Positions 18,048 to 28,187 of a stretch of 64,000 bases of DNA are shown here, piece by piece. The notes under the pieces were generated by a model. It ran no database searches. It was not told where the DNA came from and was given only the letters and a program-made list of their open reading frames with translations. Within the stretch, counting starts at the first letter, position 1; each line of letters opens with the position of its first letter. This DNA comes from Ustilago trichophora (Eukaryota > Basidiomycota > Ustilaginomycetes > Ustilaginales > Ustilaginaceae): the NCBI GenBank assembly GCA_900323505.1, contig OOIN01000037.1, positions 62,001 to 126,000 of the forward strand, written 5' to 3'. A program made the translations under genes and the position numbers.

Positions 18048-20297
18048 ATGTCTTTCACTTTCCATCCAAGACTCGATACGCCCTCTTCCCAAAACACTGA
18101 ACGCGAGTCAATCACACCGAGGAACGGTCACGACGACAGTTGCGTCCAGGAGGAACCTTACAACCGCGACATGCTCGGTTACAAGGCGGCCGACGTCTGG
18201 CCGGACGCTCCCCTCACGACGCCTGGCTTTAACGTGGATTCGTGGCAGAGAGGTCTGCAGATACCTCGATCTCAAGCTCTCTATCATCAATCAACGATCG
18301 ATCAACCCCACCCGAATTACCCCAAAAGACACACAGATTTGGACAGCCGTGCCCCTCATTGCAATCCTCACAAGGTTGCCGCTTGGACCCTCGACACCGA
18401 CCTGTCGCAGCGACGAGGATGCGACAAGGAAGCTTGGCCACAGGAGACCAAGGCGTCTGGAGCATCGCCTGGACCAATCTCAGCTTTTCAGGCGTATTCG
18501 ATGGTACCAATGCATCAGCGCTTTGCTTCTGCATCTTCTGGCGCTTTTGGCGACGAACGAAGTGTGCCAGCTTCTGATCCTGGCTCGGATTTCAGCTCGG
18601 AATACTCGGACCTCTTCCAAGCTTCCGGCCTCCCTTTCCCTACTATCTTTCCCGGAGAGGTACGAGAACAGACACCACTCAGTACAGGCTACTCCGAAAC
18701 GCAGCAGAGGCCTCTTCCGGACTTTGTAGTCGACGAGCTCAAGCGGCTGAAGCTCGAAAACATGGCTCTTCGACGCATGGCGCACGAGGTGGTCCGTATC
18801 AACATAGGCCCTGGCTCGCTCGATGGTCGCAACCTTGAGAGGCCAGCTCCTTCCTGCACTCACCACCCGCCCTTGAAGACACCGCCTCGATTCCAGCGTG
18901 TCTTGGAAGGTGCAGACCCGATGCAAGTCTACCATCATGAAGTTACGCGGTCCAGCCCTGACTCGACTTCGGTTGCTAAAAGTCAGGATCGTGGTGTCTC
19001 GGCGTCCATGTGGGCTCCAGGCAAGCGGAGTACCGGGCCGCTCAGTCCTCGCGAGGCCGGTACCCCTCCAAGTATTGGCGCCAAGCCGTTCAGGGCCTGC
19101 GATATCTCTGCCGCCGAACTCAGTCGACGCGTCGCGATGGCTGGTGCGGACTCACCTCCCGTTCCTGGCTATCAGTATGTCCCTGGTACCGACAGCCCCA
19201 TCGACGCATCTCTTCCTAGCCATCTTCGTACTAGGACGCTGTCAAGCGCCTCGCCACACAGCTCACCCGGCTCCACCACGCTTGCAACTTCTAAGCTTGA
19301 GGCGGCTCCCGCCTCGACGCTTGTCAGCATGATCCTGGAGAAGCGCGGTCAGGAAGCAAGCTTGCTCCTCCAGCAGCAGCTCAAGAGTGGCAGCCCCGAG
19401 CGACAGGACGAGATCCTCCAAGCCATTTGTGCTAGGGTCGTGCCGCTTTCTCATGATCGACACGGCAACTTCCTCGTCCAAGGCGCCATTGAATCGCGAC
19501 CCGAGACGGCGATGCATCTCAAAGGCGCTTTTATCGAACTGACCATGTCGCAGTTTGGGTGCCATGTCGTGCAAAAGGCGCTCGAGGGCGAAGAAGCCGT
19601 CCGCGAAGCGGTGACGGAGGAGCTGCTTGGCTCTCGACTCGACCAGACGCTCACCTCGCGACACTCGATTCACGTCTGGCAGCGTATCCTCGAGACGGAA
19701 TGGACACGACCCCAGTTCCGCGAGCAGATCTTTGCTTCCATCAACCGACAGCTCAAGGGACGATGGGCTCGCACAGCTCGACAAGAGACGGGAAGTATCA
19801 TCTGCCAAAACATTTTCGAGTCGGCCCAACCGGCTGAAAAGGCGCAGTGCATGCAGGAGGTGCTCGAGGAGCTGGACGAATGCGCCACCAATCAGTGGGG
19901 CGTCTGGGTGGTACAGCACATTATCGAGCATGGCGCCGAGGAGGAGCGCCGGGCTGCACTCAGAGGCCTGGTTCGCTCCGCTTCCAAACTCACTCTTTCC
20001 CAGTATGGCCAGAAAGCCGTGATGAGTGGCCTCAAGACGGGCGAGCGTCAGTTCCTCCAAGACTATGTGGATGTCATGTGCCACAGCTCACAGCCGCGTC
20101 GACCACCTCTTATCGACGTCTGCCTGGCTGCGCACGGAATCCAGATTGTAACGCAGCTGCTCACGACGGTGGACCAAAAGACACGCGATCGTATCATTTC
20201 GACGGTGCGACGCAACTCGGTATTCCTCAAAGGCAGCAAGGCGGGCATGAAGGTGCACCAACTGTGCGAGCGTGCGCGCGCCTTTGCCGGATACTGA
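18048..20297 (+). CDS. Pumilio/PUF-repeat RNA-binding protein
   Basis: 749 residues, single exon. The N-terminal about 420 residues are low complexity, with one helical stretch (DELKRLKLENMALRRMAHEVVRI, residues 228-250, possibly coiled coil). From about residue 428 to the end there are eight PUF repeats: cores RHGNFLVQGAIE, QFGCHVVQKALE, RHSIHVWQRILE, ETGSIICQNIFE, QWGVWVVQHIIE, QYGQKAVMSGLK, AHGIQIVTQLLT and KAGMKVHQLCER. PUF proteins bind 3'-UTR elements and usually repress or localise mRNAs. Only repeats 1 (N/Q) and 2 (C/Q) carry standard base-reading pairs; the others are atypical, so RNA specificity cannot be read off with the usual code. The fungal family also includes Jsn1/Puf2-like proteins with non-classical repeats. 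The gene lies upstream of and tail-to-tail with RRP43. Confidence 0.9.
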   Translation: MSFTFHPRLDTPSSQNTERESITPRNGHDDSCVQEEPYNRDMLGYKAADVWPDAPLTTPGFNVDSWQRGLQIPRSQALYHQSTIDQPHPNYPKRHTDLDSRAPHCNPHKVAAWTLDTDLSQRRGCDKEAWPQETKASGASPGPISAFQAYSMVPMHQRFASASSGAFGDERSVPASDPGSDFSSEYSDLFQASGLPFPTIFPGEVREQTPLSTGYSETQQRPLPDFVVDELKRLKLENMALRRMAHEVVRINIGPGSLDGRNLERPAPSCTHHPPLKTPPRFQRVLEGADPMQVYHHEVTRSSPDSTSVAKSQDRGVSASMWAPGKRSTGPLSPREAGTPPSIGAKPFRACDISAAELSRRVAMAGADSPPVPGYQYVPGTDSPIDASLPSHLRTRTLSSASPHSSPGSTTLATSKLEAAPASTLVSMILEKRGQEASLLLQQQLKSGSPERQDEILQAICARVVPLSHDRHGNFLVQGAIESRPETAMHLKGAFIELTMSQFGCHVVQKALEGEEAVREAVTEELLGSRLDQTLTSRHSIHVWQRILETEWTRPQFREQIFASINRQLKGRWARTARQETGSIICQNIFESAQPAEKAQCMQEVLEELDECATNQWGVWVVQHIIEHGAEEERRAALRGLVRSASKLTLSQYGQKAVMSGLKTGERQFLQDYVDVMCHSSQPRRPPLIDVCLAAHGIQIVTQLLTTVDQKTRDRIISTVRRNSVFLKGSKAGMKVHQLCERARAFAGY

Positions 20298-20498
20298 TGA
20301 TCGTCTTCCCAGCGCAACGCTAACCTTCCTCAGATTTTTCTCACCTCTCTATGATTCGCTGTCTTTGCACACAATGTGCTACATAAGTCGCCGCGAATAG
20401 TTTTGCTGATTCGAAACGGAGTGATGTCGAGTACAAATACAAAAAAAGGGAATGCTGAATCGTGTCGGTTGCAAAAGGGGTTCTTTTGATCGTTGTTG

Positions 20499-21455
20499 CT
20501 ACGAAGATTGAGACTGAGCGTCGCGCAACAAGGCTGCCAATTGTTTTGCTCGGAGATGGGCTCGGCCGATGCATGTCTGGAGATTGTCTTGATCCGAGGC
20601 ACTTGGAGACTGGTCGGAGCCATTTGTCGAGAGTCGACCCGACTGATGGAGAAAAGTGACGATTGGCTTTGCTTTGGACGACTTGGGGGTTGAGGATGGG
20701 TTGAGCGAGATGGCGATGGTGAGGTGAGATGCTGCTAGCGCAGATTCGAAGGCGGTTGGATCGCTGAGGAGATGTGTGTTCTCAAATATGGAGAAGGAGG
20801 AGGCGAAGGGGATCTCATCGAGATGCAAAGGGGCGCGATCGGCTGGTGAGGATGAACAGCGAACCTGTTCTGTGTCTGGATCGTAGGAGGCTCTTGCGAG
20901 CTTGGTATCGGAAAGGGCGGCAATGGCGGCGAGCACGGCAGCGTCCATGGCATTGCCATCGAAGCAGATGAAGCTGATATCGAGATACAAACACCAGACG
21001 GCCTTTCCTTGCTCGATGCAGAGCTGCTCCCTATCGAGCGCATTGGAGCTGTTGAGCAGCGCTAGCAGCCTGCTTGTCAGGACCTGAGCCTCTTCACCGG
21101 GTGCACCTGGCCTGAACTTGGACGAGCATACAGCAGGAAGCTCGACGTTTGGGATCAAGTAGCCCTCTTGGGGACGAGAGAGTTGAGGTGGAGCAATTTC
21201 GGCTTTGATAGCTGCGATGCAGGATGTGTTGCCGATACGAACGAAAGAGGAGCCATCAGCTGTAGAAATGGAGCCAAGCGTGAGAGTAGCATCGCGGAAA
21301 GCGGGAAGGGCTCGACCATCCTCGCGAATTGAAGAGTCGAGAAAGCGCGAGAGGTACGAAATGGGATGAAGTCGCTTGAAGGTGGTGGCAACCAGATCGG
21401 CGTTATCCGACGTAGATACCGTGCTCGAGGGCCCTGCTACGGTTGCGGCCGACAT
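20499..21455 (-). CDS. RRP43: Exosome core subunit Rrp43 (EXOSC8, RNase PH fold)
   Basis: 318 residues, single exon. It is a non-catalytic RNase PH-like subunit of the six-membered exosome ring (nuclear and cytoplasmic 3'-5' RNA processing and decay). Family features: FKRLHPISYLSRFLDSSIREDGRALPAFRDATLTLGSISTADGSSFVRIGNTSCIAAIKAEI near residues 30-90, LPAVCSSKFRPGAPGEEAQVLTSRL, and AVWCLYLDISFICFDGNAMDAAVLAAIAAL. The catalytic residues of bacterial RNase PH are not conserved, as expected for eukaryotic ring subunits. Start ATG 21455 opens MSAATVAGPSS. The gene is divergent from COG7, with 301 bp between the two starts, so they probably share promoter DNA. Confidence 0.92.
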   Translation of the reverse strand: MSAATVAGPSSTVSTSDNADLVATTFKRLHPISYLSRFLDSSIREDGRALPAFRDATLTLGSISTADGSSFVRIGNTSCIAAIKAEIAPPQLSRPQEGYLIPNVELPAVCSSKFRPGAPGEEAQVLTSRLLALLNSSNALDREQLCIEQGKAVWCLYLDISFICFDGNAMDAAVLAAIAALSDTKLARASYDPDTEQVRCSSSPADRAPLHLDEIPFASSFSIFENTHLLSDPTAFESALAASHLTIAISLNPSSTPKSSKAKPIVTFLHQSGRLSTNGSDQSPSASDQDNLQTCIGRAHLRAKQLAALLRDAQSQSS

Positions 21456-21756
21456 TATGATGAGCGATCGATATGATGGGAGTATTTGACAGTGACGGTG
21501 ATGATGACGGTGACGGTGAAAGGCTCGAGAAGGTTCAACTGGCAACCATTTTTTTCTGAACGTCAAAAAATCACGCTCACGAAATTGTGCACCGGAAAAC
21601 GGACATCTGGAAGAAAGTGGAGACGCCGAGCACAGACCGTTGTCCTCTAAAAATGAAAGGACCCTTTGGAAGCTTGATTCCCACAATCACATCCACACGT
21701 TACCATCACATCAATCGGCTTGCCCGACCTCGTCCAGTCAGCAAATTGGCTCAGCC

Positions 21757-24567
21757 ATGGCGATACCACCTTCAGCTACGGCTGAGCAGTACGGCATATC
21801 CGATGGTGTTGCCTCATCATCGCAGTCGCTAGGATCGGATGCGATTGCGACACTTGGCAAGTATCAACAGCCAGATGAGCTCGCTGCTTGGCTCGATCAT
21901 TACGCATCCCCGAACACCACCGCTTCGCCGCCACCATCATCATCAACATCATCCTCACATACCACGGTGGCGACGACCTCAAAGCTAGAGTATACTTCTG
22001 CTGCACTCCGCCAACTCTCCCTCTCATTGTCCTCGGTCCGCGATGCGTCTCGAATCGAACTTGACCAGATCATCACCTCGCTCGTCTCCACCATTCCCAA
22101 GATTGGTATCGAGATCAAGCTCATGTCCGAGACCGCGACAACTCTTCAGTCTCGTGTCCATTCGTTACAGACACAAACCTCGACCAAGGATCCATCTACC
22201 GATGCTGCACTCGCCAGGATCGCTGCACTGTCCAAAGCGAAAGCCGGTCTCATCGAGGCTCGGCATGCTCTCAGGGAGGCTCAGGCTTGGTCGACACTCG
22301 AGAGTCAGGTCACCATGCTGCTAAGCGAGGAGAGATGGCAGGAAGCGGTGGACAGAGTGGCAAAGGCTGCCGACTCCTTGAGGCTCTTTAGAGGTTCAGC
22401 AAAGTCAAACGAGGAGAGAAGCGCCCTTCTGCAAAGTCTGACGCAGAGGATACAGGAGCAGCTCATCCCTGTACTACAGGAGTCCATCGTTGCTCGAGAC
22501 GGGGACAAGGTCGCTCGTATGGCCAAGCTGCTTGCACAAACGCAAAATGGTGTACCCACTTTCTTCCAAATCTACACAAAAACTCGTTCCCAAAATCTTC
22601 TCTCCAGATGGGCGCAAACAGCATCAGAGACAAGCGACAGACCGCTTCCAGCACAGCTCACCTCACTGTTCGGTGATCTTCTTGCGCTGCTTGGTGAGGA
22701 GCGCGTTGCATCACCTTCGCTCTTCTCCGATCCGAACAGAGCGACTCACTTGCTCACGGCAGATATCCTGGCCAGGCTCGATCCACCTATCCATGCATGC
22801 ATCCAACAAGCGACTCGCGCACCTGATCTCGAGACCTTCTTGGCCGCCCTCACCGACGCATACAAGGCTACCGAAGAGGCTATCCGGGCAGTCCAGTCCA
22901 TCTTGCCCGAGGCAAAGGCAAAGCAGGAGAAATCGGGCGACGATGCAGATGCGGCACCTTCCCCCATCGATAGCAACCTTCTCGCCCTCGAAACGACCGA
23001 CCGGACATGGCTGAGGCTCATCGTCGAGCCTTTCATCCCCTATCAGACTCGCCTCGCCACATTCGAAGCCGAAGCAATGCAGTCTCGCTTGCATGCCTTG
23101 CAATCTTCGACCTCCACTACCTCTGGGTCTGTTTCGACAGCATCGACACAGGCTTTGCAAGTCACCAAGGCCGCTCTCAGAAGGTCAACGGCGCTTACAA
23201 AATCCTTTGCGACACCCTCGCTGCTTCCATCGCTGGATAATGTCTTTGAAAGCGCAATGGAGAGGGCGCGCCTCGAGCTCACCTCTGAGCTGCAGAGCGT
23301 GCTAAGTGGTGTGCAGGGCAGAATTCGCAGGCTGCATCTGTCCGATGGGGCTAGGCAAGCTGCATTGACCTACGACGAAAGGGGAGAGGTGCTTACAACA
23401 AGCGACTGGGACGAGTTTAGAAAAGCGACCGAGAAGCTCGCTGCCTGCAGAGACGCAGTAGCTGCTGTACGAGGACTCGAGGAGACGATTGCATACCAGA
23501 TCTCTGAGCTAGGCACCCTTGCCAGAGCACCAGCCTCCAGTAACGCAGAGCAGGCTGTTGTCGACTTCAGCAGCCCGACAACAGCCTTAGCGACGTCTTC
23601 GTTCAACACGACCGCTCTGCATGAGCTGATCGCCAAAGCGAAACGGCTTCTTTCTAGCGCCTCGTGGAACTCAGCCTCAACAGATCTTCTTTTGCTCCCC
23701 GCGGCTCGCGCCTCCATCCTCGGAATTGCTTCAGCAGTGCAGGCTTTCCAGCACGACCTTGTCCTCTCACAATTCTTGCCCGAACTTGAGCTCTATCCAT
23801 CCTTGGCCATCTGGACGTCCACCAAACATCCAAGCATTGTCAACGAGTACGATCTTGCCATGCCCAAGTTCAGTCTCAGCCCGACGGAAGCTATGGCACG
23901 GGTGGGAGAGGCCATGCTCAATCTACCTAGACTGTTCGAAGGCTATGCTGACGAAGTGCTGCTGTTCTGTCTGCAGAGCAACAAGAACGAGCCTACCTCG
24001 ACTGCAGGATCGGACAAAGACGAGAGAAACTTATCACACGCAAGACACGCGACCATGGCACCACCATCTGCAGACACCGCTGCAGCCGAACGATCCAGTA
24101 TGCACCGTCAAGCGTTTTCCACCACCACCGTTCCCCTACCCTCCCAATCCGACTCTACCACCGCCGCAACCGAGGAGGGCGAGGATGGTGATGCCGGCGT
24201 GCTCTCACAATACCTCCGATCGCTTCTCACCCTCTTCTTCTCCCGATTCCTCACCGCAGTCTTGCCCTCTTTACCTCGGCTGACAGAGATCGGCGCAGCC
24301 CAACTGGCAGCAGATTTAGACTATCTGAGCAACATTTCGTCGGTGATTCATTCGGAGAGCGAGGTGATTTTGCGATTTTGGAAAAAGGCCGCCGAGATGA
24401 GCGCTGATTGCGGTCGGATGTTGGTGGCAGAGTATGTTGTGGGTGTAAAGTCGGAAAAGCAGCCGGAGAGGAAAAAGGAGTTGGAGGACTGGCAAGAGGA
24501 AGAGGTGGAACGTTTGGTCCGGTCAGATGCGTTTAGATCTTTGGCAAGGTTGAGAGGGTGGTTGTAG
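21757..24567 (+). CDS. COG7: Conserved oligomeric Golgi complex subunit 7
   Basis: 936 residues, single exon. COG7 belongs to lobe B of the COG tether, which recycles Golgi glycosyltransferases in retrograde vesicles at the cytoplasmic face of the Golgi. Visible features: a helical N-terminal region (ALRQLSLSLSSVRDASRIELDQIITSLVSTIPKIGIEIKLM, about 65-105), ALREAQAWSTLESQVTMLL (about 175-195), then RWQEAVDRVAKAADSLRLF and KVARMAKLLAQTQNGVPTFFQIYTKTR, which are typical COG7 blocks. The C-terminal half has long helices with a low-complexity insert (about 755-810). I chose the first ATG, 21757; the open frame extends upstream but without an ATG. Confidence 0.9.
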   Translation: MAIPPSATAEQYGISDGVASSSQSLGSDAIATLGKYQQPDELAAWLDHYASPNTTASPPPSSSTSSSHTTVATTSKLEYTSAALRQLSLSLSSVRDASRIELDQIITSLVSTIPKIGIEIKLMSETATTLQSRVHSLQTQTSTKDPSTDAALARIAALSKAKAGLIEARHALREAQAWSTLESQVTMLLSEERWQEAVDRVAKAADSLRLFRGSAKSNEERSALLQSLTQRIQEQLIPVLQESIVARDGDKVARMAKLLAQTQNGVPTFFQIYTKTRSQNLLSRWAQTASETSDRPLPAQLTSLFGDLLALLGEERVASPSLFSDPNRATHLLTADILARLDPPIHACIQQATRAPDLETFLAALTDAYKATEEAIRAVQSILPEAKAKQEKSGDDADAAPSPIDSNLLALETTDRTWLRLIVEPFIPYQTRLATFEAEAMQSRLHALQSSTSTTSGSVSTASTQALQVTKAALRRSTALTKSFATPSLLPSLDNVFESAMERARLELTSELQSVLSGVQGRIRRLHLSDGARQAALTYDERGEVLTTSDWDEFRKATEKLAACRDAVAAVRGLEETIAYQISELGTLARAPASSNAEQAVVDFSSPTTALATSSFNTTALHELIAKAKRLLSSASWNSASTDLLLLPAARASILGIASAVQAFQHDLVLSQFLPELELYPSLAIWTSTKHPSIVNEYDLAMPKFSLSPTEAMARVGEAMLNLPRLFEGYADEVLLFCLQSNKNEPTSTAGSDKDERNLSHARHATMAPPSADTAAAERSSMHRQAFSTTTVPLPSQSDSTTAATEEGEDGDAGVLSQYLRSLLTLFFSRFLTAVLPSLPRLTEIGAAQLAADLDYLSNISSVIHSESEVILRFWKKAAEMSADCGRMLVAEYVVGVKSEKQPERKKELEDWQEEEVERLVRSDAFRSLARLRGWL

Positions 24568-24947
24568 GATTTTCTCCGCCTCTTGCCATGCAGTTCATGC
24601 TTTCTTTGCTTCTTCTTTGTCTCATCAAGGGTTTGCTCTGTGTGCGTTTGTGTGGGTGCTCGGTGTGTGGTCTTTGGCAGAGACCTCGGCTCTGGTTCAT
24701 GATTTTCTTGGATGCGTTACCGGCGCAAGAGAGATCGCGCTCCAACGTCAACGGTTTTTTTCGTCTTCACAAAGCTCATCAACCGTCGCTGCAAGGATAT
24801 GTATGCTTTGACGCTTCGCACACCCTCTTTCACGCCTCTTCAGATCACTCTTTTGCAGCAAGACCACATTTTACATCCATCATCATCGACTTGAATCAAG
24901 ATTAATTTCGCATTGACAATCCCGCCTCTTCAAATTTGAGCCTGACC
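24568..24947. other. Convergent 3' region, COG7 / CDC37
   Basis: 380 bp between two stop codons on opposite strands; presumably both 3' UTRs. Nothing else is seen. Confidence 0.6.
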
Positions 24948-26447
24948 CTATCTTCCAGTCTCATCCCTGACTTCAGAACTGCTAAAATTCAAAATTCCAG
25001 CCTGATCCAACAGTCCTACGACATTTTCTGCCTCGTCGACCTTCATCCTACCCAGCACTTCGTTGACTTTTTTGAGTTCCTTTGTCTCCAATGCCTTTCT
25101 AAAATCTTCTGGGAAGCTTTGGAAGATGTCCCATCTCTTTTGGAGCCAAGCTTTGACATCTTCCGGATCGAGTTTTTCCTTCGCTTCGCCTTCAAGTTCG
25201 ATAACCTCGGGTGGGGGACCATCCGGAATCTCGAAGCCGATGATGGTGTTTTCGTCTTCGGCGACGAGTTGAATCTGTTCTTCTCCTGCTCCTGCTGAGG
25301 ATTGTTGTTCGGAGAGGGCTTTGGAACGATCTCTGATACGAGAGTAGGTGGCAAGAACGTCGTTGAGGTAGACTACGGATGCACGACCGTCTTTGGAGCC
25401 TACCATACGACGGAAGAATAGATTGACGCCATCGGGACCGAGCTTGTTGCAGTACTGGATCATGAGTGCCTTTTCGACGCATCGGCGGGAGAGCGATGAG
25501 TTGGAGGCGATTTGGGCGTTGAATGCTTCCAAAAGGAGAGAGTCGGTGGTGTTGGCGTGCGGGCTGAGGAGCGACTTGTGCTTGGAGAGGAATTGAAGGG
25601 CCGTTTCAAAGGCAGAGATGTTGAGGGATTTGGCTGGGTCAAAGTTGGACGGGAGCGTACAGGCCGAGAGAGGGATGGAGGAGGGTACGCAGGAAGGGAG
25701 CTGGGAGAATTGACGCATGACATCGTCTGCCTCGGGGATTTTGTCCTCTTCATCTTCGCTCTCGTCGTCACCAGAGCTGGGTTTGGGGGCTGTAGCAGAA
25801 CCAGATGCCGAGGGAGAGTTGAGAGTCTCGATGACGGTCTCTGCCTTCTTCTTGCCCTTGGCTGCTGCAGGCTTCGCCTCCGGCTCAGGTTCGGCTTTGG
25901 CAACGTATCCCGAGTTCCAACCTTCCCTGATGCTGTCACTGGTGATCTTCTTCGAGTCCTCCTTCTCCATCTGCTCCAACTCGAACTTGATCTGCGTCTG
26001 CCTTGCACCCAGCTTCTGCTTGTGTCCCTCCAGCTCCTTCACCAGAGCCTCGTCCAGATCGTTGCCAGTCTTTCCTTTAACATTCTCCTGCTGCTGAATC
26101 TGGAGCAAAAGGCTGAGAATCATATCATCCGTCGTAGGCCCATTTGGTCCATCCTTGTTGCCTCTCTCCTGACGACCCGCGCTAAGCTTGGCCACTTCTC
26201 TCGAGTAGAAAGCAGATCCTTCCTTCTTTGTTTTCTCCAACAGCTCCTCCAGTCGAGGAGAGAGAGCGTTGTTTGTATCGATCTCGGCCCGAATGGCGTC
26301 CTTTTCGGCTTTTCGCTGATCTCGCTTCTCGTGAATGTCGCGCTGCTTCCATCGAATGAACGACTTCTTGTCAATGTTAGGATGGACTTCGATGTCTGAA
26401 TCGTCGGACAATTCGAGATTGTCCCATTTGGAGTAGTTGAGCGGCAT
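24948..26447 (-). CDS. CDC37: Hsp90 co-chaperone Cdc37
   Basis: 499 residues, single exon. It recruits protein kinases to Hsp90 in the cytosol. The N-terminus, MPLNYSKWDNLELSDDSDIEVHPNIDKKSFIRWKQRDIHEKR, is the diagnostic Cdc37 kinase-binding segment; Ser14 in LSDDSD corresponds to the CK2-phosphorylated serine (Ser13 in human). A charged coiled-coil region follows (about 45-150). The Hsp90-binding middle part includes LNISAFETALQFLSKHKSLLSPHANTTDSLLLEAFNAQ and RRCVEKALMIQYCNKLGPDGVNLFFRRM (about 270-350). The C-terminus has DPEDVKAWLQKRWDIFQSFPEDFRKALETKELKKVNEVL. Length and domain order are as expected for a fungal Cdc37. It lies 400 bp downstream of ISA2 on the same strand. Confidence 0.95.
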   Translation of the reverse strand: MPLNYSKWDNLELSDDSDIEVHPNIDKKSFIRWKQRDIHEKRDQRKAEKDAIRAEIDTNNALSPRLEELLEKTKKEGSAFYSREVAKLSAGRQERGNKDGPNGPTTDDMILSLLLQIQQQENVKGKTGNDLDEALVKELEGHKQKLGARQTQIKFELEQMEKEDSKKITSDSIREGWNSGYVAKAEPEPEAKPAAAKGKKKAETVIETLNSPSASGSATAPKPSSGDDESEDEEDKIPEADDVMRQFSQLPSCVPSSIPLSACTLPSNFDPAKSLNISAFETALQFLSKHKSLLSPHANTTDSLLLEAFNAQIASNSSLSRRCVEKALMIQYCNKLGPDGVNLFFRRMVGSKDGRASVVYLNDVLATYSRIRDRSKALSEQQSSAGAGEEQIQLVAEDENTIIGFEIPDGPPPEVIELEGEAKEKLDPEDVKAWLQKRWDIFQSFPEDFRKALETKELKKVNEVLGRMKVDEAENVVGLLDQAGILNFSSSEVRDETGR

Positions 26448-26847
26448 CTTTGAAGCTACTCGACTTGGGTTTTGATGGTGTGCGGTGTGTGCGGAGAGAA
26501 AGGAAAGGAAGGAAACGAAAGAGTTGGAAAGTGTTGGTCTTTTCCAGACCGAGCGTGTGTGGCTTTAGAGTGGGTCCCTGCGCGCGCGATTTGGGCGTGA
26601 CTTTGTGCGAAGATTCCAGAATCACTCCACATCTTGGGAATCTAACAGAATCTACTTTTGGGCCTCAGGTTCGATTTCGGGATCCAACCGATGCTGCCAC
26701 ATCCTCATCATTCTCGGTTTGGACATTGGCAACGTTTGCTTGGTGAGCGGGGAGGGTAGTGTACAAGTGACTGAGTTGGGATGAAGAGATGGTGAAGCAG
26801 GCATGATTGGTGAGCTTATAAAGGTGAAATGTGAAGGCCAAAGCAGA
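26448..26847. other. CDC37 promoter / ISA2 3' region
   Basis: 400 bp between ISA2 and CDC37 on the same strand. No gene or repeat is recognised. Confidence 0.5.
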
Positions 26848-27477
26848 TTAGATGACAGGTTCCCAACTGACACCGCAACCGCAACCTGCACCTTTAGCCT
26901 GCGGGTTGTTCTTGATCGCAAATTGGGATCCAATCAGCTCGGTGACATAGTCGATGGTGCTTCCTCGTACGAGCGCCAAGCTTATGCTGTCGACCAAGAT
27001 ACATACGCCCGGGTGCACCTCGAACTGGAAATCATCATCTTCGATCTCTTCGGTGAGTTCCATCTTGTACTGATAGCCGTGACATCCTCCTGGTTCGACT
27101 GCTACTCTCAGGGCCAATGATGGGTTGTTCTCGCGTTCTGCAACCTTTTGAAGTTGGGAGATGGCTCGCTCAGTGGCGATGATGGTAGGTTCGCCGTCGC
27201 GGTAAACTTCGGGTTCCTCTGGTTCGTCTGGTTTACGAAGCAGCGTTGTGGCTAGTCGTACTTGTGATGTGCGTACGAGTAGCGATGATGTGCTTGCAGA
27301 GATGGAGGGTAATGTGATGATGGTAGACGCGAGGAGAGGTGTGCGAGCCTTTGACGAGGATGCCAGGTGAGACAGTGCTCTTCTTGAAGCTCGTGATGCG
27401 AGCCTCGTTGCCGATGTAGACGCCTGTGCGCTGCTGAGAGCGGACCTCGCCGACGTAGATTGAAGTATTGAGCGCAT
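26848..27477 (-). CDS. ISA2: Mitochondrial iron-sulfur assembly protein Isa2 (A-type carrier)
   Basis: 209 residues. A-type Fe-S carriers of the IscA/HesB family help build 4Fe-4S clusters in the mitochondrial matrix, together with Isa1 and Iba57. The N-terminal about 75 residues are rich in Arg, Ser and Ala with no acidic residues, as in a matrix-targeting sequence. The HesB domain is at about 95-209: ISQLQKVAERENNPSLALRVAVEPGGCHGYQYKMEL, DDDFQFEVHPGVCILVDSISLALVRGSTIDYV, and GSQFAIKNNPQAKGAGCGCG. The three conserved cysteines (GGCHG and GCGCG) are present. The extended HPGVCILVDS block favours Isa2 over Isa1. ATG 27477 was chosen because it starts the presequence. Confidence 0.92.
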   Translation of the reverse strand: MRSILQSTSARSALSSAQASTSATRLASRASRRALSHLASSSKARTPLLASTIITLPSISASTSSLLVRTSQVRLATTLLRKPDEPEEPEVYRDGEPTIIATERAISQLQKVAERENNPSLALRVAVEPGGCHGYQYKMELTEEIEDDDFQFEVHPGVCILVDSISLALVRGSTIDYVTELIGSQFAIKNNPQAKGAGCGCGVSWEPVI

Positions 27478-28187
27478 TGTGCTTGCGTAGGGTGGCCTAG
27501 ACGGGAGCAGTATAAATGGTGGTGTCTTGAACGAAGATGTTGGGAGGATCACTGCAGGGTCTTGGGTTGATCCGAAGCTGACAATTGACTCAGCTCTGGC
27601 ACCATCGGCAAGTGGAGGTGTCCATCAGCCCGATAATCACCGATTTGCTGCTGCTGTCACGTGTACCCAACTAACATTGGAAAAGGATTAACAGGGAAGA
27701 ACTGCGGTGAGTGGGCGTGCGCTGGAGCGTTGAATACAATTTGGCATCTTGGTCTGTATTGAGAGTCGCCTGGGACTGAATTGAAAAAGAGTTGAAATTG
27801 AAGCTGTACTCGCGCGGGGCAAGAAGAAGGGCGCACAAGTTAAGAAGACAAGGAAGGCGGCAGAAGGACACACAGAGGCATACGAGCACAGGGCGCCTTT
27901 TTCGAGACTTGATTGGACCTTTCAAGCCCTCAGCAGTGACTGCAACCTCGTAGTCGTCGTCGTCGTTGTCGAGTGCAACATCTGCATCTACGCTCTTGTT
28001 CCTTTCCTTCTAGCAACTTTGTTTCTCCACTAAACAAAACCCCATCACAGTACGCATCTACATCGACACCGATACCGGCACGACGCATCAGAGATCATTG
28101 CATCAACCCTGTTCCAAGTACTGACTCGACTTTTGCAAAACAAACCCGACCTTTCTTTCTCGCATTTCTCTACGATTTGCAGTCAAA
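27478..28187. other. Divergent intergenic region, ISA2 / EGD2
   Basis: 710 bp containing the two promoters. Small overlapping open frames near 27671-27925 have no support. Confidence 0.55.

Noticed and set aside
21640..21756. 5' extension of the COG7 frame
   Set aside because: Begins with TTG; first ATG is 21757.
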